A stretch of DNA of 64,000 nucleotides from Larix kaempferi (GCA_027924585.1 BSBM01000076.1:4416501-4480500), one strand, 5' to 3'; shown: positions 1 to 12,668, counted from the stretch's first letter. The notes: generated by a model from the sequence alone, not told the origin. Translations and numbers: made by a program.

Positions 1-972
1 CCTGAGCACTTCTAGGTGTGTCACAGACAGCTTGTTTACCTAGGTATTTACATTTCCAAAAGATATAACATTTTATTTTCATGGCCATTTTCATTTGGCA
101 TGCCTTTCATTCATGTGTGTTGAAAAACACATTGCATGAACGGGCTTTTCATACAAGATATAACATTTCATTTTTCCAGATTTTGTATTCATGGCAGCAC
201 TAAAAGTTTCAGGTTTAGCCAACACAACTTTAGTGACTAGGGGGAATTCACAAGGAACTCCAACTCACCATAGGTAAGTTTTGTCACCAACTCAGAGCCG
301 AGACACAATAAACAGGGAAGCTCATCCAATACAGAGGCTACAGTGGGGAAAATATCCTCCATGTCACTAGTCAAGTAGTAAGTCAAGGTGATAAACTAAA
401 AGGTAGGCAATGGATGGATGAAGACAATGAATTATGGAGCCAACACTAGCAAGCCAAGGTATGGTGGAATGATCACCTCTATTCTCCCTAGGGAGGGTAA
501 AACCAATGAGTATGAATAGTGAACTTCTAAGTCTGAGTAGGGACAATATAATATATATAATAAGATCAACCAGGTCCACATATCTATATGATCGCCAGAT
601 CATGACACTAAGTGCTAAGACATGCCATAAGAATAAATATAAAAGCAATATAACCATAACACAATGATATACCTGCTGAGTCGTATACCTGAATGCTCAT
701 CATCTGAACCATCATCTGTCCTCTGAAACTGCTACTGCAACTCTGGGCACTATTGACTGCTCTGTACAAATGGTATAATGGCTACATCGGTCATCTCTCT
801 GAGTGTCCTGAGACTCGGTCATGGCATGGGGAATACAACTGCTGTCCAAAATCTGATATTGATCCAATATAGATGCTCATCTCAGCATCTCAATGTAAGG
901 GAACTGGCTGAATAGTGTACTGGAATCAGAAAAGTAATGTATGGTAGCCCGACTACTATATATGTGATAACA
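1..972 (-). mobile_element. Family A LTR, copy A1 (partial)
   Basis: This is the terminal part of a long LTR that continues beyond the left edge of the window. Its right end at 972 reads GTGATAACA, the terminus shared by the complete family A copies at 3634-11943, 7184-11408, 20406-24930 and 52008-61215. The body (about 280-960) matches the U3 portion of those copies in the same order, including the blocks around 300-330 and 700-760. Orientation is inferred from the TATA position in the complete copies. The five bases after the end are CACCC; the matching left duplication would lie outside the window. No coding region is present, and the small reading frames here are not conserved between copies. 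Confidence 0.8.
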
Positions 973-977
973 CACCC

Positions 978-1720
978 TTCAATAGAGCCGCACCCTTCAA
1001 GGTCTGGATGAACCTTGACATCCCCAACCTTGAGTGGAGGGTTGATGTAGATGTACTAGATCTCTATATTGGACAACTTGAGTCATACTTCCCCAAAAAT
1101 GATCTCACCGACAATGACAAAGTCACCATGGCTACATTGAAGATGTCCACCATAGTGCAACATTGGTAGGAGAACCTCAATGAACAATGCATCACAAACA
1201 AGAAACTCCCGATTGATATATGGGAAGACTTTGTTGCTACGATCAAGGAATCTTTCTATCCTCCCAAGCATGATGAGTAATGATAAAAATGATGGCAACA
1301 ATTATGCAATGTAGAGACCAAACTGCCAGAGCTATATCGATGATTTTTATCAACTCATCCCATAGTTGCTCATTGCATATTCAAATAAGTACAAAGTCTT
1401 CAAGTATGTAAGTGATCTTAGTCCCTATATTCAACAAGAGATGGAGTTCTTCAATTTGATTTCTCTTGCATGTGCATATCACTTTGCTGTGAAGTTTGAA
1501 AAAAAGTTGCAACACAAGAAGGACAAGGGCCCTATGTAATAGAAAAGTGACTTCAAGCAATTATAAAATTTGGTGCATGACTAGCAGAAACATGGGAAGA
1601 AGAATGCACTATAAATGAATACCAACCTAGATGAAAAGGCCAACATTGGGAAATGGTGTGACTACCACAGGTTTCTTTGGCATGACCAGTTAGATTGTTG
1701 AGCACACACAATCTTCATTT
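978..1720 (+). pseudogene. Decayed Ty3/gypsy-type gag remnant
   Basis: Reading the plus strand in one main frame gives a capsid-like segment (around 1040-1270) with motifs such as YIGQLESYFP, TDNDKVTMATLKM and IWEDFVATIKESFYPP, a pattern typical of plant retrotransposon Gag. It is broken by several stops (near 1170 and 1278) and by frameshifts. About 400 bases further on, at 1650-1700, the translation KWCDYHRFLWHDQLDC has the C-x2-H...H...C spacing of a Gag zinc-knuckle-like motif. LTR A1 abuts the left end, so A1 probably inserted into or beside this gag. No intact start exists. It cannot make a functional protein. The family assignment rests on motif pattern only. Confidence 0.6.
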
Positions 1721-1809
1721 CCACACTCTAACTTATAGAGGAATCTGCACATGGAGATGCATCATTCTAAAATTCTTTAGTATCCAAGACATTGAATGTA
1801 AATATATTT

Positions 1810-2500
1810 CTATGTAGGGTCCTGATCCTGGATTTGTGGATCCTTGTTTCAAATTTGGATTCGGATACGGATCTACTAGGATCCATGTAGGATCCACCGG
1901 TTGGGAATATTCAAATAGTTCAGAGGCGGTTCCTGATTTTTGGAGGCAAATCTATTGGCACTTAACCCCACCATTTGAGTATCCCAAGGAAATTCGATGT
2001 AGTTTTAGTTTTTAAATTGTTTTAAAGGTTTTTTGGATTTTTTTCCACTTGTTCAAACCCTAAGTCCCTTAAAATATTCTATAAGATAACCTTTCCCCAC
2101 TTCCAACACAAGACACTGAGCACTATTTTTAAGACTGAGTCAATCTTGAGTAGTGATACTGAGACTCATATTGTACATGGCGAGTAGTGAACATGAGAGT
2201 CAAGACTAAAGTTTAATATTGAGCAGCAATATCGAGCATTGATATTGCACTTGAGTGAGTGAGTGAGAGAACGTTGTGTGAGTGAGTGATATCTAATGTT
2301 GTGTTTCTAGTTGATGACATCTAATGATTTCAGTTCTAATGTTGTGATTCGTGAATGCTTTTGATTCTTAAATCTGAATATGTTTTTTAAAATTCACAAA
2401 AATATTATTATATTTTTTGTACTTGACATATTCTTGCCGTATTCAGATCCTAGCTTTTCAAAAATATGTCTGATCTGTATCTGTATCTTGGTAACTTACA
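1810..2500. repeat. MITE-like non-autonomous insert
   Basis: This non-coding stretch separates the gag remnant from the protease remnant of the same decayed element. Its two ends carry related, roughly inverted strings: GGATTCGGATACGGATC near 1856-1875, and GATCTGTATCTGTATC near 2470-2490. Ends rich in GGATAC/GGATCC are common in plant hAT-type miniature elements. The middle is AT-rich with short GAGT repeats at 2253-2290. I could not define an exact 8-bp duplication, so the boundaries and the hAT assignment are tentative. Confidence 0.35.
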
Positions 2501-2599
2501 TATTTATCTAATGACACATATCTCCTTTGTGCATTCAACAAACCCGTCTGCAATGGTGTAGAATGCAGAGAGGGAAAGGCTTCCCTACATAGGTTTGGG

Positions 2600-3000
2600 T
2601 CAAAGGCTAGCCTCTTGAAAGTTGAAACCCTCTTCAACATTGATGACCCAAAAGACTTCATTTCTTTTATAGTCATCAGGCATCTTAAATTGAGTACTAC
2701 ACCTCACCACAACCCTACAATTTAGAATGGATGAATGATAAGAAATAGTTGTGTGTCACACGTCAATGCCAATTGCAATATGTGGTGCATCATATGCATG
2801 ATGCAGTCATTTTTGATGTAGTAGAATTTGACATCATAGATGTCATCCTTAGTCAATGGCCAACCATACCTGTGGGAGAGACATGGGTGCTCTCGCAGCC
2901 ACTTAATATCAATGTAGTAGTGCAAACATAATGGTATTGAATCCCTAAATTGAAACAGGATAAATAGATTGAGATACTTTAGTCTAGGAAGACTATGCTC
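2600..3000 (+). pseudogene. Decayed retropepsin-region remnant of gypsy element
   Basis: The plus-strand translation around 2670-2900 contains TTPHHNPT, RQCQLQY, DAVIFDVVEFDIIDVIL and, in another frame, GQPYLWERHG. This order (basic/polar strand, D-V-V..D..DV-L, G.PYLW) is that of the C-terminal half of plant gypsy retropepsins. The catalytic aspartate region upstream is not recognisable. Two or more frameshifts and in-frame stops make it non-functional. It probably belongs to the same element as the gag remnant at 978-1720, with a MITE-like insert between them. A longer open frame on the minus strand (2722-3246) has no recognisable domain and is treated as a shadow. Confidence 0.5.
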
Positions 3001-3099
3001 AACCATGTTATCCCTCTGTTGCAACAACAACTTGCACTGGTCACAAAAGTTAGTGCAATGGCGACTGTTACAACATAACCTCTCACCCAAGGTTGCTAG

Positions 3100-3633
3100 A
3101 GCATGGGAGTGAAGTGGGGGCAGGAGCGGGAGCTCAGAATCGCCATTTTCCCAAAAAGTTAGGAAGCGGAGCATCTCGGGAGTGTTTTTTTTTATATATA
3201 TATAGTAAATAGTACATACTACCATAGTACATTCTTGATTAATCATTCAAGCATCAACCATCTAGCTGCTAGCAATTACAAAGTTACAATTACAAACCAT
3301 CTAGCAATTACAAACATACAAATTTTAAAACCATATAATAAGTAGACCATTAACTTATGGAATGAAATAGATTATCCACCAACTGTCAACATGACCAAAT
3401 AGTTATGTTTACAAAATAGGCCATCTACATAAGTTCTAAAATGATAATTTAATTGAAAGATAAAAACTGAAAGGTATGAAGTTTGAACATTGAAGACCAA
3501 AACACTAAAGTTTTTCCTTCCTCTTTGTACCACCATGGTTTCCCTGTGAGCCTCCACGTGGTGGGAGTGAGCTTGAAGCAGGATGTAGCTATGTAGAATT
3601 TGTAGATGAAAATGGAATTGAACGTGAAGGCCC
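3100..3633 (-). pseudogene. hAT transposase, extreme C-terminus and 3' flank
   Basis: This is the distal piece of the hAT gene whose main part lies at 11944-12620. If LTR A2 (3634-11943) and one copy of its GGCCC duplication are removed, the minus-strand frame that ends in ATAASVGP at 11944 continues directly into this piece. It runs through one TAG stop near 3584 to a Ser/Pro/Gly- and Lys-rich tail (GGSQGNHGGTKRKEKL) and a stop near 3505. The remaining 400 bases down to about 3100 are AT-rich, without coding signals, and presumably hold the 3' untranslated part and terminus of the transposon. I could not recognise a terminal inverted repeat. Confidence 0.5.
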
Positions 3634-4929
3634 TGTTATCACTCAACTTGTAGTTTCCCCAAAAGATGATCCTCCACAGGATGGTAGAGGAGATAGGCAA
3701 CTAAAGAGGTGAGCTAAGAGGGCCTTGATCTCCAAGATGAATTGGTTGTCACGCCAATCGAAGCACTCTTTGCTTGATGCTATCCAAGCCCTAGATAGCA
3801 ATGGGGGAGACCCAAATCAACTCCCGACATGAGAGATCTAACCAAAATACCAGATTAAACCAGCAAGCTAGAATACGTAAGGTGTAAGGTATGATAAACC
3901 CTAGATCTATGGATGAAGTCACAAGGTGAGTTACATTTGGATCAAGAGGCTTAAAAGATGTAAATGTTGACCCAATGTGAAAGTACAAGTGACTTATGAG
4001 TATGGAAGCTAAATCTATGATCAAGGCACTAGCAAATGAGAAAGATTTTTTTCTGCCTTGGGAAACGTGTCCAAGGTAGAAGGGTTAAGATCAAGATGAG
4101 GCTATGTAGTACCTTTATATGAGACTTGGTGAAGGATATGACAATGTCTTAGATCACAAGTCAAAACCAGCATCAAACAACTCAGAAAAAATGGCTAAGT
4201 CTGGGAGTGCGCTAGGGTAGTAGAACAGTGCCTAGGGGATTGGGCAAGATGGAATCCACCAAGGGTGACGCCCTTGAGAACCCTCTTTGGGCTAGGCCTA
4301 AAGGTAAAAACCCAGAAATCGTTCACCACGATTTGAAGTTGTTTGAGCTAGAGAATTTTATAAATTTTAGCAGCTTAGGGTTTGAAATAAAAATAGCAAC
4401 AGACTAATGGAATAGATAAAGAACTCAAGAAAAACAATGGTACTTACTTTCTGTGACTTGTAGATGCCAAGTGCAATGATGTTCTGACCCCCTTGAAGCA
4501 ATTCCAAGTTGATTTGACAGTCTCCAAGATGAAATCGATTTGCCTCCAACAGCTAATGCGCCCTCCTTCCTGCAGATGACAATCTCAATGAGAATTGATT
4601 TACAGAAAGAGAAAGTAAATGATGCAAGAAGAATCAAATAGCATAAACATTGATCAAAGATACAATATAAATTACTCCCTGATTATTTTACTCATCCAAT
4701 GAAGATATCCGGAGAAACCCCACGAAATCCTCCAGTGAAATCGCCCTCCTGCAGAGCACACACTAAGCCAAAACGTCTAGCATGGATATCTCATCAAATA
4801 ACAAGGATGTGACAGGATATCAGAGCTACAATCAAGCACAAGAACAATCTATAACAAAGGTACAAGATTTTTCCCAAAATAATTCTTTATTGCCAGAAAT
4901 CTAGAGCCAAAAGTCTTCACAATGAGGGG

Positions 4930-5035
4930 GGTCTCTTCTTTAAATAGGAATGAGAGAGGCTAGAACCCTAACCACTTTTTGAATGAGTGGTTGAGATTAA
5001 AAGATACAACAAGAATAATCAATGGCTAAGATGAG
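4930..5035 (-). promoter_or_regulatory. LTR A2 core promoter block
   Basis: On the minus strand the order is: TTAGCCATTGAT, TTTTAATCTCAACCACTCAT, an AACCCTA/TAGGGTT telo-box-like string, CCTATTTAAAG (TATA, plus coordinates about 4938-4948), then a pyrimidine/purine-rich GAGACCCCCC leader. The same order recurs in A3, A4, A5 and copia LTRs. Transcription would run toward lower coordinates. Confidence 0.6.
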
Positions 5036-8000
5036 TCAGAACAATAATACATGGATCACTCTAAGTGAGGGGGACGTGTTTCCTCAATGACTCCCTAAGG
5101 GGGATGTGTAACATGGCATGACTAGGAAACACAACATAATAACTTGTTGGGGGGGTCTAGGAGATACTATCTTCACTAGACTAATGCCCCAACTATATCA
5201 AATAACATATACATCATAAAGTGATAAAAATCACTAGGACGTTTTGTCCTAATAATACAATATAAAACCCTCGAATAATAACCTGGAGGACATGTGGACC
5301 CCACTGAAGCTGTAGACTGTGCCAGAAGGTGTGGGATGCATCATAATAACTCTCTGATCAAACCTCGTGCCATTTCCTTGCCTCATTTGCCCAAATCGAT
5401 TTCCTCAATGACCAGCTCTTCCATTTTTTATTGCCGGAATATCACCTGTAAAATAATAAAATGCCTGTAGCTCTCCGTGAAGTTCTCGGGCACCAATCTG
5501 ACTGCACCAAACTGTTTGGGAGCATGGTAATTACGAGTGGCTGGACCCCATACTCCCTCTGTAGGGCCCTAGGAGAACCAAAAGATCTCAGAATGTGTTG
5601 ACATGCCATTTTATATGGCAAATATGCAATAAAGTGATAAACTGACCATAACCTTATCTGTAAGTGCTTGAAACTGATATTTGATTGTACCAATGAACTT
5701 AGAAGGTCCAAATCTAGTAAGGATGAGTACTTATACATCATGTGACCACTTGGATAATCACCTGTAAGCTCAACCATGCCCGAACAATAAAAATAATGGT
5801 CTGTAAATAGTAGTAATAATAAAAATCCATCAAAGCATCACATCAAACCTGTGTCTGATGCATGAAACCATCAAATGGGCACCATAGGACCACAAATAAT
5901 CAATCTCGAACATCATCGGTCCAACTCATCTCGGATCCTGCAGTTGACTTGGTCAAATTGGGTTGACCAGGTCAAAACTGATCAAAATAATGACCTAGGC
6001 TCAAATTGACTGATGCTGCAAGTGCAAATGGATAAGATATGCTCCTTTAAATATTTCAATAGCAAAACTAAAGCATGAAGTGGCATTATACTAGCGATTA
6101 AGCAAATAAAACATCAAATATAAGTCTAGATTAAAGCAATCAATTACTAAGAAAAAGACCCTCAAGTGTATACTCATTTTATGGATGTGACCATTTTGCT
6201 AGAAATGGGTGAAGGTGGAAAAGACAAGGCTAGGACAAGGGGATGACTTTACAACTTCAACACTGTGACACTTTGGATAAAGGGAAAGGGAAAGCCACCT
6301 CAGCATATGTTGAACAAAAAACACACAAGGAATGGCGGTGTCTCACAATGGAGGAAGTTGTTTAGAGGAGTGCCCATTTAACTTTAGCAAATGTCTATAG
6401 CTTACATCCAAGCTTGAATCAAGCTCCGTGAGGATCTTTTCTAGAACCACTGTGACTAGGTGCACAGTTAACCGTAACTTGAGGTTCTAGGGGACAATTA
6501 GAATTAGTTGTCCCTTACTCCATCTCACATCCCGACCTTTAGGCTCTGTGAGGAATTAATCATTACATTTCAATCAAGGCCAACAGTCTTTAGATTTAGC
6601 ATACATTTAACCATTGCTTTTTAGGCCTTATGACCCTTTGGATTTTGCATGTGCTTAGAAGCACAACTAATTGCAACTTTAATCCAGGGTGCTTTACATT
6701 TCATTTCATAGCCCTCTTCATTGTGCTTAAAAGAACAATTTTACTTTATATTTATTATGGGCTTGCATTTAAGAAGATATAACAATGAATCACATAATGC
6801 ATGTAATGATGGTAGAACAATTTGCTTCAAGTCTTAGCGGACACAACTCAGGCAACTAGGGGCAATCATCCACAATCAGGACCAAACATCGGGGGCAACC
6901 GACCAGAGAGGTCAAGGCTTCAGAAACCAACTCACCTAAGCTTAGGAACCAACACCAGCGGGTTCTCCTGGCCCAGAAGGATTAAGGTTTCAACAAGTTT
7001 TGTTGCACAACTCAAAGCCGAGACACATAATAACAGGGAGTCTGTCCAACATAGAGGCATAAGTGGGGAAGTCCTCCATATCGCAGGCTAAAGTGTAAGT
7101 CAGGTCACAATCAAGAACATATGATAACGGATGGATGGGGAAGATGACAAGTGATGCCATAACTAGCAAGTCATAAATGGTGGTGTTGTCACAACATAGT
7201 AGCTGGGCTACTATTCTTGCTGAGCAGATATCTGCACATTTCAGAGCTTTGCTTTTACAGAGATCGGCTATGATGAACTTGTTATTTGTGATCACTCATG
7301 GAACATAGCAGTGTATTGTATCAGACTTTTGTTAGACCTTGTGCCAAGGTTGAGCCTTGAGAGCTTAGATTTGATGACCGATGTGACCCTTTGTTCCATA
7401 CAGTTTCAGTTCAGTGCCCAGTGATATTATTGCAATGGTGTTTCATTTGATTATTGATGATTATTATGATGTGATGTGATGTGACCTATGGACTTCTGAT
7501 TACTGGCTTTGGATTATTATCTTGTTGTTTTAGTCATTTTCACAGCATTGACTTGGTATATGATTCATGATGTGGCGGTACTATTTTAAATAAAATGAAC
7601 TATCTTGGATAATGTTATGAATTATAAAATGGACCTATTACTTGCACACTTAGGTTTTCTGACAAAACTCATCGATTTCATTACCCTCCTATGAGCATAG
7701 ATATGGCCTTTCCTGACATCCCTGTCTACTAGCTTAGGCACCATTTTCACTTGACTCCATCCATCCATGACCTTCCTTATTTGGATTTCACCTTTGACTT
7801 GCCTTCTTGACTACTTGATACTGAGGACTTCCCCATTTCTACCTCTGTGTTGGACCGCATCCATGTTTGTTTTGTGTCTCGGCTCTGAGTTGGTGACAAA
7901 ACTTTCCTTTGGTGAGTTGGATTGTATGCCTAAATCATTTTGGTCGGTTGTCCTGATGTTTGGCATTGTGCATAACTCCTCCTAGTCACTTGAGATGTTG

Positions 8001-9664
8001 TTGGCTAAAACTGTAAAATCATGTACTACCTATATTGGAAATCTTTATATATACGCCCATGGAAACTGTAAACTCTAGAATGTGTTTTTAAACACACGTG
8101 AGTAAAGGGCAAGAGCAATGAACTGCTAAAATACTCCTCGAAGAGTATAAAAAAGGTCCAAAAAGCAAATGTTACTCAAAAGTTATATCTATTATTGCTG
8201 ACCTTGTATATGTGAATATGCCCCGGATGCAAGCTGCGATTAGTTGTGCTTCTTAGCACATGTGAAATCCCAGAGGGGTCATATAGGCCAAAAAGGCCAT
8301 GAAAATGAAATGAATGATCCTAATGAACCTGGATCAGCTTAATGTAGACATGATGCCTAAGTTGAATTTCTAAACAACTTTTCCATTTGCGAGGCACAAC
8401 CCTTCCCTGTGTTATTTTGTCCAGCACAGAGTGTAGCTTCCCCTTTCCCCATCCAAAGTATCACTTAGTTGAGTTTGGTGAAGTCACCCCCTTTGCCTAG
8501 CCTTGTTCTTAGCCTTCATCCTTAGCTAGCAGTTAGGCCATGTCCAATGGGTGAGTCTGTCATTAAAGCTGCTGTGCAAGTAAGATATAAATAACATTGA
8601 AAAATAGACACGTATTAAATGCCACTGAATGATGTTTATACTTTAAGTTAAGCTGTGAATATGATCTAAAGGAACATGTCTTAGTCTTTGTCATAATCTT
8701 GGCCTTGGTTATATTTTGACCTAGTCAAACATAGTTTGACCATGGTCATTCTTGGGATCCGTGATGATGTGGACCATGTATGCTTATGGATGATGATTGA
8801 TGGTCCCACATACTCTTGTTGATGTCCTTGGTGTTTCAACATATTTATTATTATTTCCAGATCGTCATACTTTACACTGTCCGGATATGGTGGACCCTAC
8901 TATTGATCCCTCAGGTCAACCCATGGTGTATGAGTACACATTTTTAGTATATTTGGGTTTTCTGGATCCATTGAGACACTTATCTTTCAGTTCCGGGCAC
9001 TTTTGATGATGATAGATGCAGTTATCCACCTGTTCACCAGTTTTGGGCATGCTGACCCAACCTGTCTAGCAGAGGCTTGGAGGCCAGTCGTTGCCTAGGG
9101 CGCTATGTCTGAAGGGGGTGGTCCAACCACTTGATTTCCACATTATACCCCCCTTCTAGACACCTTGGTGCCATCATTTGGACAGTGCATGCACCCTGGG
9201 TGGCAGTTTGAGCAGTTTCAGGGTTTTTTCAGGAGGATTAAAAATGGAATAAAAGGGTCACTGAGGAATTCGATTTGGGCAATTGAGGCAAGGTTTTGGC
9301 ACTTGGTCTTCACAAAGGTCTTCCAGGGTGAACCCCCCATCTTCTAGTCAGTTGGCATCAGTCAGTGGGGTCCACAGTGGCCATAGGAGGCCTTTTACTG
9401 CATGTCTCTCACAGATTTTGAGGACAGGATTTGATCATTTGTGTTATGTGGACATGTCATGGTCTTATTATTCTATATTATTGTGCCATGGGGATGAGCT
9501 AGTAAGGATTGATGCCTCCTAGCCCCACCATGAGATTCTTGAGTCATGTCCATGTCATATTTGGTGGGCCCTTGTATCTTAGCTCCCTTTAGAGGATGAC
9601 GTCACCCTCACTTAGTCACTTTTAGCTATGACATCATCCCTCTTTGAGTGATCCACGGGATTTT

Positions 9665-9790
9665 ATGTTAGGCTCATCTTAGCCATTGATTGTATTGTGA
9701 GATCTTTTAATCTCAATCACTCATTTCAAAAAGTGGTTTTGAGATCTAGGGTTTTGGTCTTTATTATCCTAGATAAGGAGGAGACCCCCC
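9665..9790 (+). promoter_or_regulatory. LTR A3 core promoter block
   Basis: The order is CATCTTAGCCATTGATTG, TTTTAATCTCAATCACTCAT, CTAGGGTTTTGGTCT, then CCTAGATAAGGAGGAGAC. The TATA position (about 9769-9777) reads TAGATAA here, while A4 has TATATAA at the same place, so this copy probably has a weakened promoter. Confidence 0.55.
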
Positions 9791-10369
9791 TCATTGTAAA
9801 GCACCTTTGGGCTCTGGAAAACTTGGAATGAAAATATGATTTTGGAGATCTACCTCTTGGCTTTGATTGGGTTACTCTTGTATATGTTCTTGCATCTCTT
9901 GTTTCTAGACATTGTTTGCTTTTCAGGTGAAATCAACATCAAGAGAGGGAGGCTGAATTGCTTGGAGCTAGAGCACGTTTTGCTTGATGGGAACATTGTA
10001 GGGGTTGCTCACATCCCCCATGGGCAAGACGTCTTCATCTTGAGGGAGTTTTTTCAATTGGGCTTTGTCCATTGATTGCTTCTTTGATATGACATGCTTA
10101 GATCTTATTGATTTGTGGATCAAATCTAACTTGTTGTAGTTTGATTTACAGGTTTCATGGGACATCTCTCCTCCTAGGGCTTGGACGATTTGGGTTGAAG
10201 ACACTTGGATCAAGCTTGGAATTGTAACTAGGGAAAGAATCATCCATATGCTAAGAGGCCACAAGCTTATGAGGTAAGATCTACAAGGTACATATCTATT
10301 TCTCTTGTTCTCCATCCTATTGGTCACAAACACCATTAAAATCAAAACCCTCATTTTTACTTTTTCCTA

Positions 10370-11050
10370 GATCTACGTGGATCTAGCTTGGCTTTTTGGA
10401 TAATAATGGAAACCCACCTCTGTAGTATCCACGGCAATTCGGATCTATAGTTTGGTGGTGATTGGCCTCCATTTGACGCTTTTGCCAAAGCACTTAGTCT
10501 TCCTTGGGTGAGGTCGCACTCCTTGGGAGGGTGAGTTTTTCTACTTCCAAGACGTGGGTAGGTGAGATCCCACTTGATTTGCATTTGTCTACCTTGATAA
10601 CCTACCCCTAGTGCTTCAACTCCTTGATTTTTTCCTTGTGGGCCCTATTCCTCATTTTGAGGGTTGTGCCCCACTTGGGTCATTGGGTGATGCATTTTAA
10701 ATCTTAGATATATGGAGATCTAGTTCATGTTGGGGCATGCCACTTCAAACCCACCTTGATACTTGCATAAACTACCTCGATCTACATTTTGGCATAATTT
10801 GGACTCCATTTGCCCCCTCATCTCAAGGCACTAGTCTCCCTTGGGCAATTCGCACTCCTTGGGTTAGTGGCCTTTTTCTAGATCCCATATGTGGGTTTGT
10901 CTATCTTGGCTTAGATCCATAGATCTACCTCATCTCATCCACATAGTGCCATCTCACCTCTAATCCAACCAAGTGGGCCCTATTTGGACCATTTTCCACT
11001 TTTTAAGGAGTGTGCCCCACTTGTGTATTTTCATGGTGCTAGATCTACCC
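10370..11050 (+). repeat. Two tandem sub-repeats in LTR A3 U5
   Basis: There are two imperfect units of about 340 bp (10370-10710 and 10710-11050). Each contains a GGATCTA string, a phrase like CCATTTG, a phrase like TCGCACTCCTTGGG, then GTGGGCCCTATT and a GTGCCCCACTTG-type block. Copy A4 has three such units. The difference of one unit agrees with A4 being 300 bp longer. Confidence 0.65.
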
Positions 11051-11943
11051 ATTAAGTTTCAATAAGTGGCCTTAATCATACATTGGTTGAAACACTTGTC
11101 ACATCCTAAGCCTTTTCAACCACACTTAAACTCTAGGGTCCACTTAATTTAACTCACACATTGGTTTCCGTAACCTCACTTACACATTTCCCTAGGAACC
11201 TTTGTGTTAGCTAATCTCCATTGATTGGCTAGGGTCTCCCCCTTGGTCTTGATTCTTCTTGATCTAAAGTGAAGAGTGCCTGGGTTATCGTGACACCCAG
11301 CTTGCATTGGGAACTGTTGCACTTCTTTGGTCACCTCTTTAGTTGTCCATCTCCTCTACCATTCCGGATGGGATACCTTTAGGGACAACTACAAGTTGTG
11401 TGATAACAGGTGGGAATGACCAAGTCCATACTACTAAGAGGGTAAGACTAATGAGTATACACAAGAAATTCTAATTGCAAGCAATTAAATCACTTCTACT
11501 CTAAACAATCAACCAATAGCCTCATAATATATCGCTAGATCATGACCACTAAATACCTAGTCAAGCTACTAAAGTAAGTAAAAGAGCACAGCATAGATAT
11601 CCAATGCACAACCATATACCTGCTGGGTCATATACATGTATCCATCACCTGAACCATCAACTATCATTGGAACACTGTTGTTGCATAACTCTGGGCACTG
11701 TCATATCACTGCTCTGGATGGAATACAATGGCTACCTTAGTCATCAAATCTGGGGTCATGAGGCGTGGTCATGGCATAAGGCTGAAAATATCTACTTTGG
11801 GTCTATTGAAAATATGAGTGATCATAGAATAATTGCTCATCAACTACCGATCTCAAGCATCTCATAGTAAAGGACTGGCTTAGAAAAGTATTGGAATCTG
11901 GTTTGAAGACATGGTAGCCCTGACTACTATGGATGTGATAATA

Positions 11944-12620
11944 GGCCCTACTGATGCAGCTGTTGCTGGAGTCCTGGTTTGAAGGGGGACCATGGTAGTG
12001 GATTTGGGAGGCATGGATGGGGGTGGCATCTCAACATTATCATCATCATCAAAAAGAGCATTCTCCAATTGCTCCATCCTCCAAATTGTCCTCCTTTGGA
12101 TTGTAGTCCCAAGTCTTAAATGATTTATCCATCTTTGATTCCTCACAGTAATGGGACAACAATCGCAAGTTGCAATGCACATAAACCAATCTCTCTACCT
12201 GGCTTACATTCAACCTGTTTCTTCTAACACTGTGAATGAAATTGTAGGTGCTCCAACACCTCTTTGCAGAAGAAGTGTTGTCCACCTACGAAAGCACCCG
12301 CATTGCCAAACGTTGTAGCTGGGGGGCAACACCGCCGTGCATGTCTCACCAGTCATGAGAAGACAGATTCCCTCGATCTCTAATTGCATGGTTGGACCCA
12401 AAGGCACCATTGCCACTATTGTAGTGGCTCAATTGTCTCCGTATGGTATCATGCTGCTCCTCATCAAAATATATTTTTTTCTAATGCTTGCATATAAGTA
12501 GTTTCAACCTCTGGATCTTGGTATGGTTTTCTCTTCACCCCACCACTAGCTGTTGATGTTGAAATCCATGATATATGATAGTTTTTTGGGGTAAGCACAT
12601 ATGCTAAGGCATGTAGTATT
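11944..12620 (-). pseudogene. hAT transposase C-terminal (dimerisation) region
   Basis: The minus-strand translation gives ALAYVLTPKNYHIS near 12590, followed by a segment with RLAMRVLS, SSAKRCWSTYNFIHS and RNRLNVSQVERLVYVHCNLR around 12310-12150. This is the conserved hAT C-terminal dimerisation region of plant BED/DUF659-type transposases. The tail is acidic and Pro-rich. Two in-frame stops (one just before the dimerisation motif) and a frameshift near 12070 break it. Upstream it ends close to the LINE at 12640-16395, and the N-terminal zinc finger and catalytic core are not seen. Downstream it is cut by LTR A2 and resumes at 3633. A non-functional transposon remnant is the simplest reading. 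Confidence 0.75.
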
Positions 12621-12668
12621 TTGGGGTAAGCACATAGTGCCATCTCACCTGAAAAATGACGTGATCTT

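Larger units (their letters stand above)
7184..11408 (+). mobile_element. Family A solo LTR, copy A3, nested in A2
   Basis: The element begins TGTTGTCAC at 7184 and ends GTGATAACA at 11408, with the duplication GGTGG at 7179-7183 and 11409-11413. It is 4225 bp long and lies in opposite orientation to the host LTR A2, a copy of the same family. Its start (GCTACTAT strings near 7205) and its end (the block ACAACTACAAGTTGTGTGAT) match A4 in reverse complement. It has no primer-binding site, gag or pol, so it is a solo LTR or an LTR-like single unit. A promoter block lies at 9665-9790 and two tandem sub-repeats at 10370-11050. The short open frames inside are not conserved with the other copies. 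Confidence 0.87.
3634..11943 (-). mobile_element. Family A solo LTR, copy A2, interrupted by A3
   Basis: The ends read TGTTATCAC at 3634 and GTGATAATA at 11943 (last CA changed to TA), flanked by the 5-bp duplication GGCCC at 3629-3633 and 11944-11948. Removing the nested copy A3 (7184-11408) and its duplication leaves about 4.08 kb, close to the net length of the other copies. A TATA box and upstream block on the minus strand at 4930-5035 give the orientation: the LTR starts at 11943 and ends at 3634. No internal region, primer-binding site or second LTR is present, so it is read as a solo LTR. It sits inside the hAT transposase gene. All small reading frames in it lack recognisable domains. 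Confidence 0.85.

Noticed and set aside
2722-3246. 174-residue open frame on the minus strand
   Set aside because: The plus strand at the same place carries recognisable retropepsin blocks; this frame has no domain and is most likely a shadow.
7184-11408. Family A as a DNA transposon with short terminal inverted repeats (TGTTATCAC/GTGATAACA)
   Set aside because: TG...CA ends, 5-bp duplications, a TATA-containing promoter block and leader-like acceptor sites fit an LTR better. hAT, Mutator and CACTA elements give 8-, 9- and 3-bp duplications.
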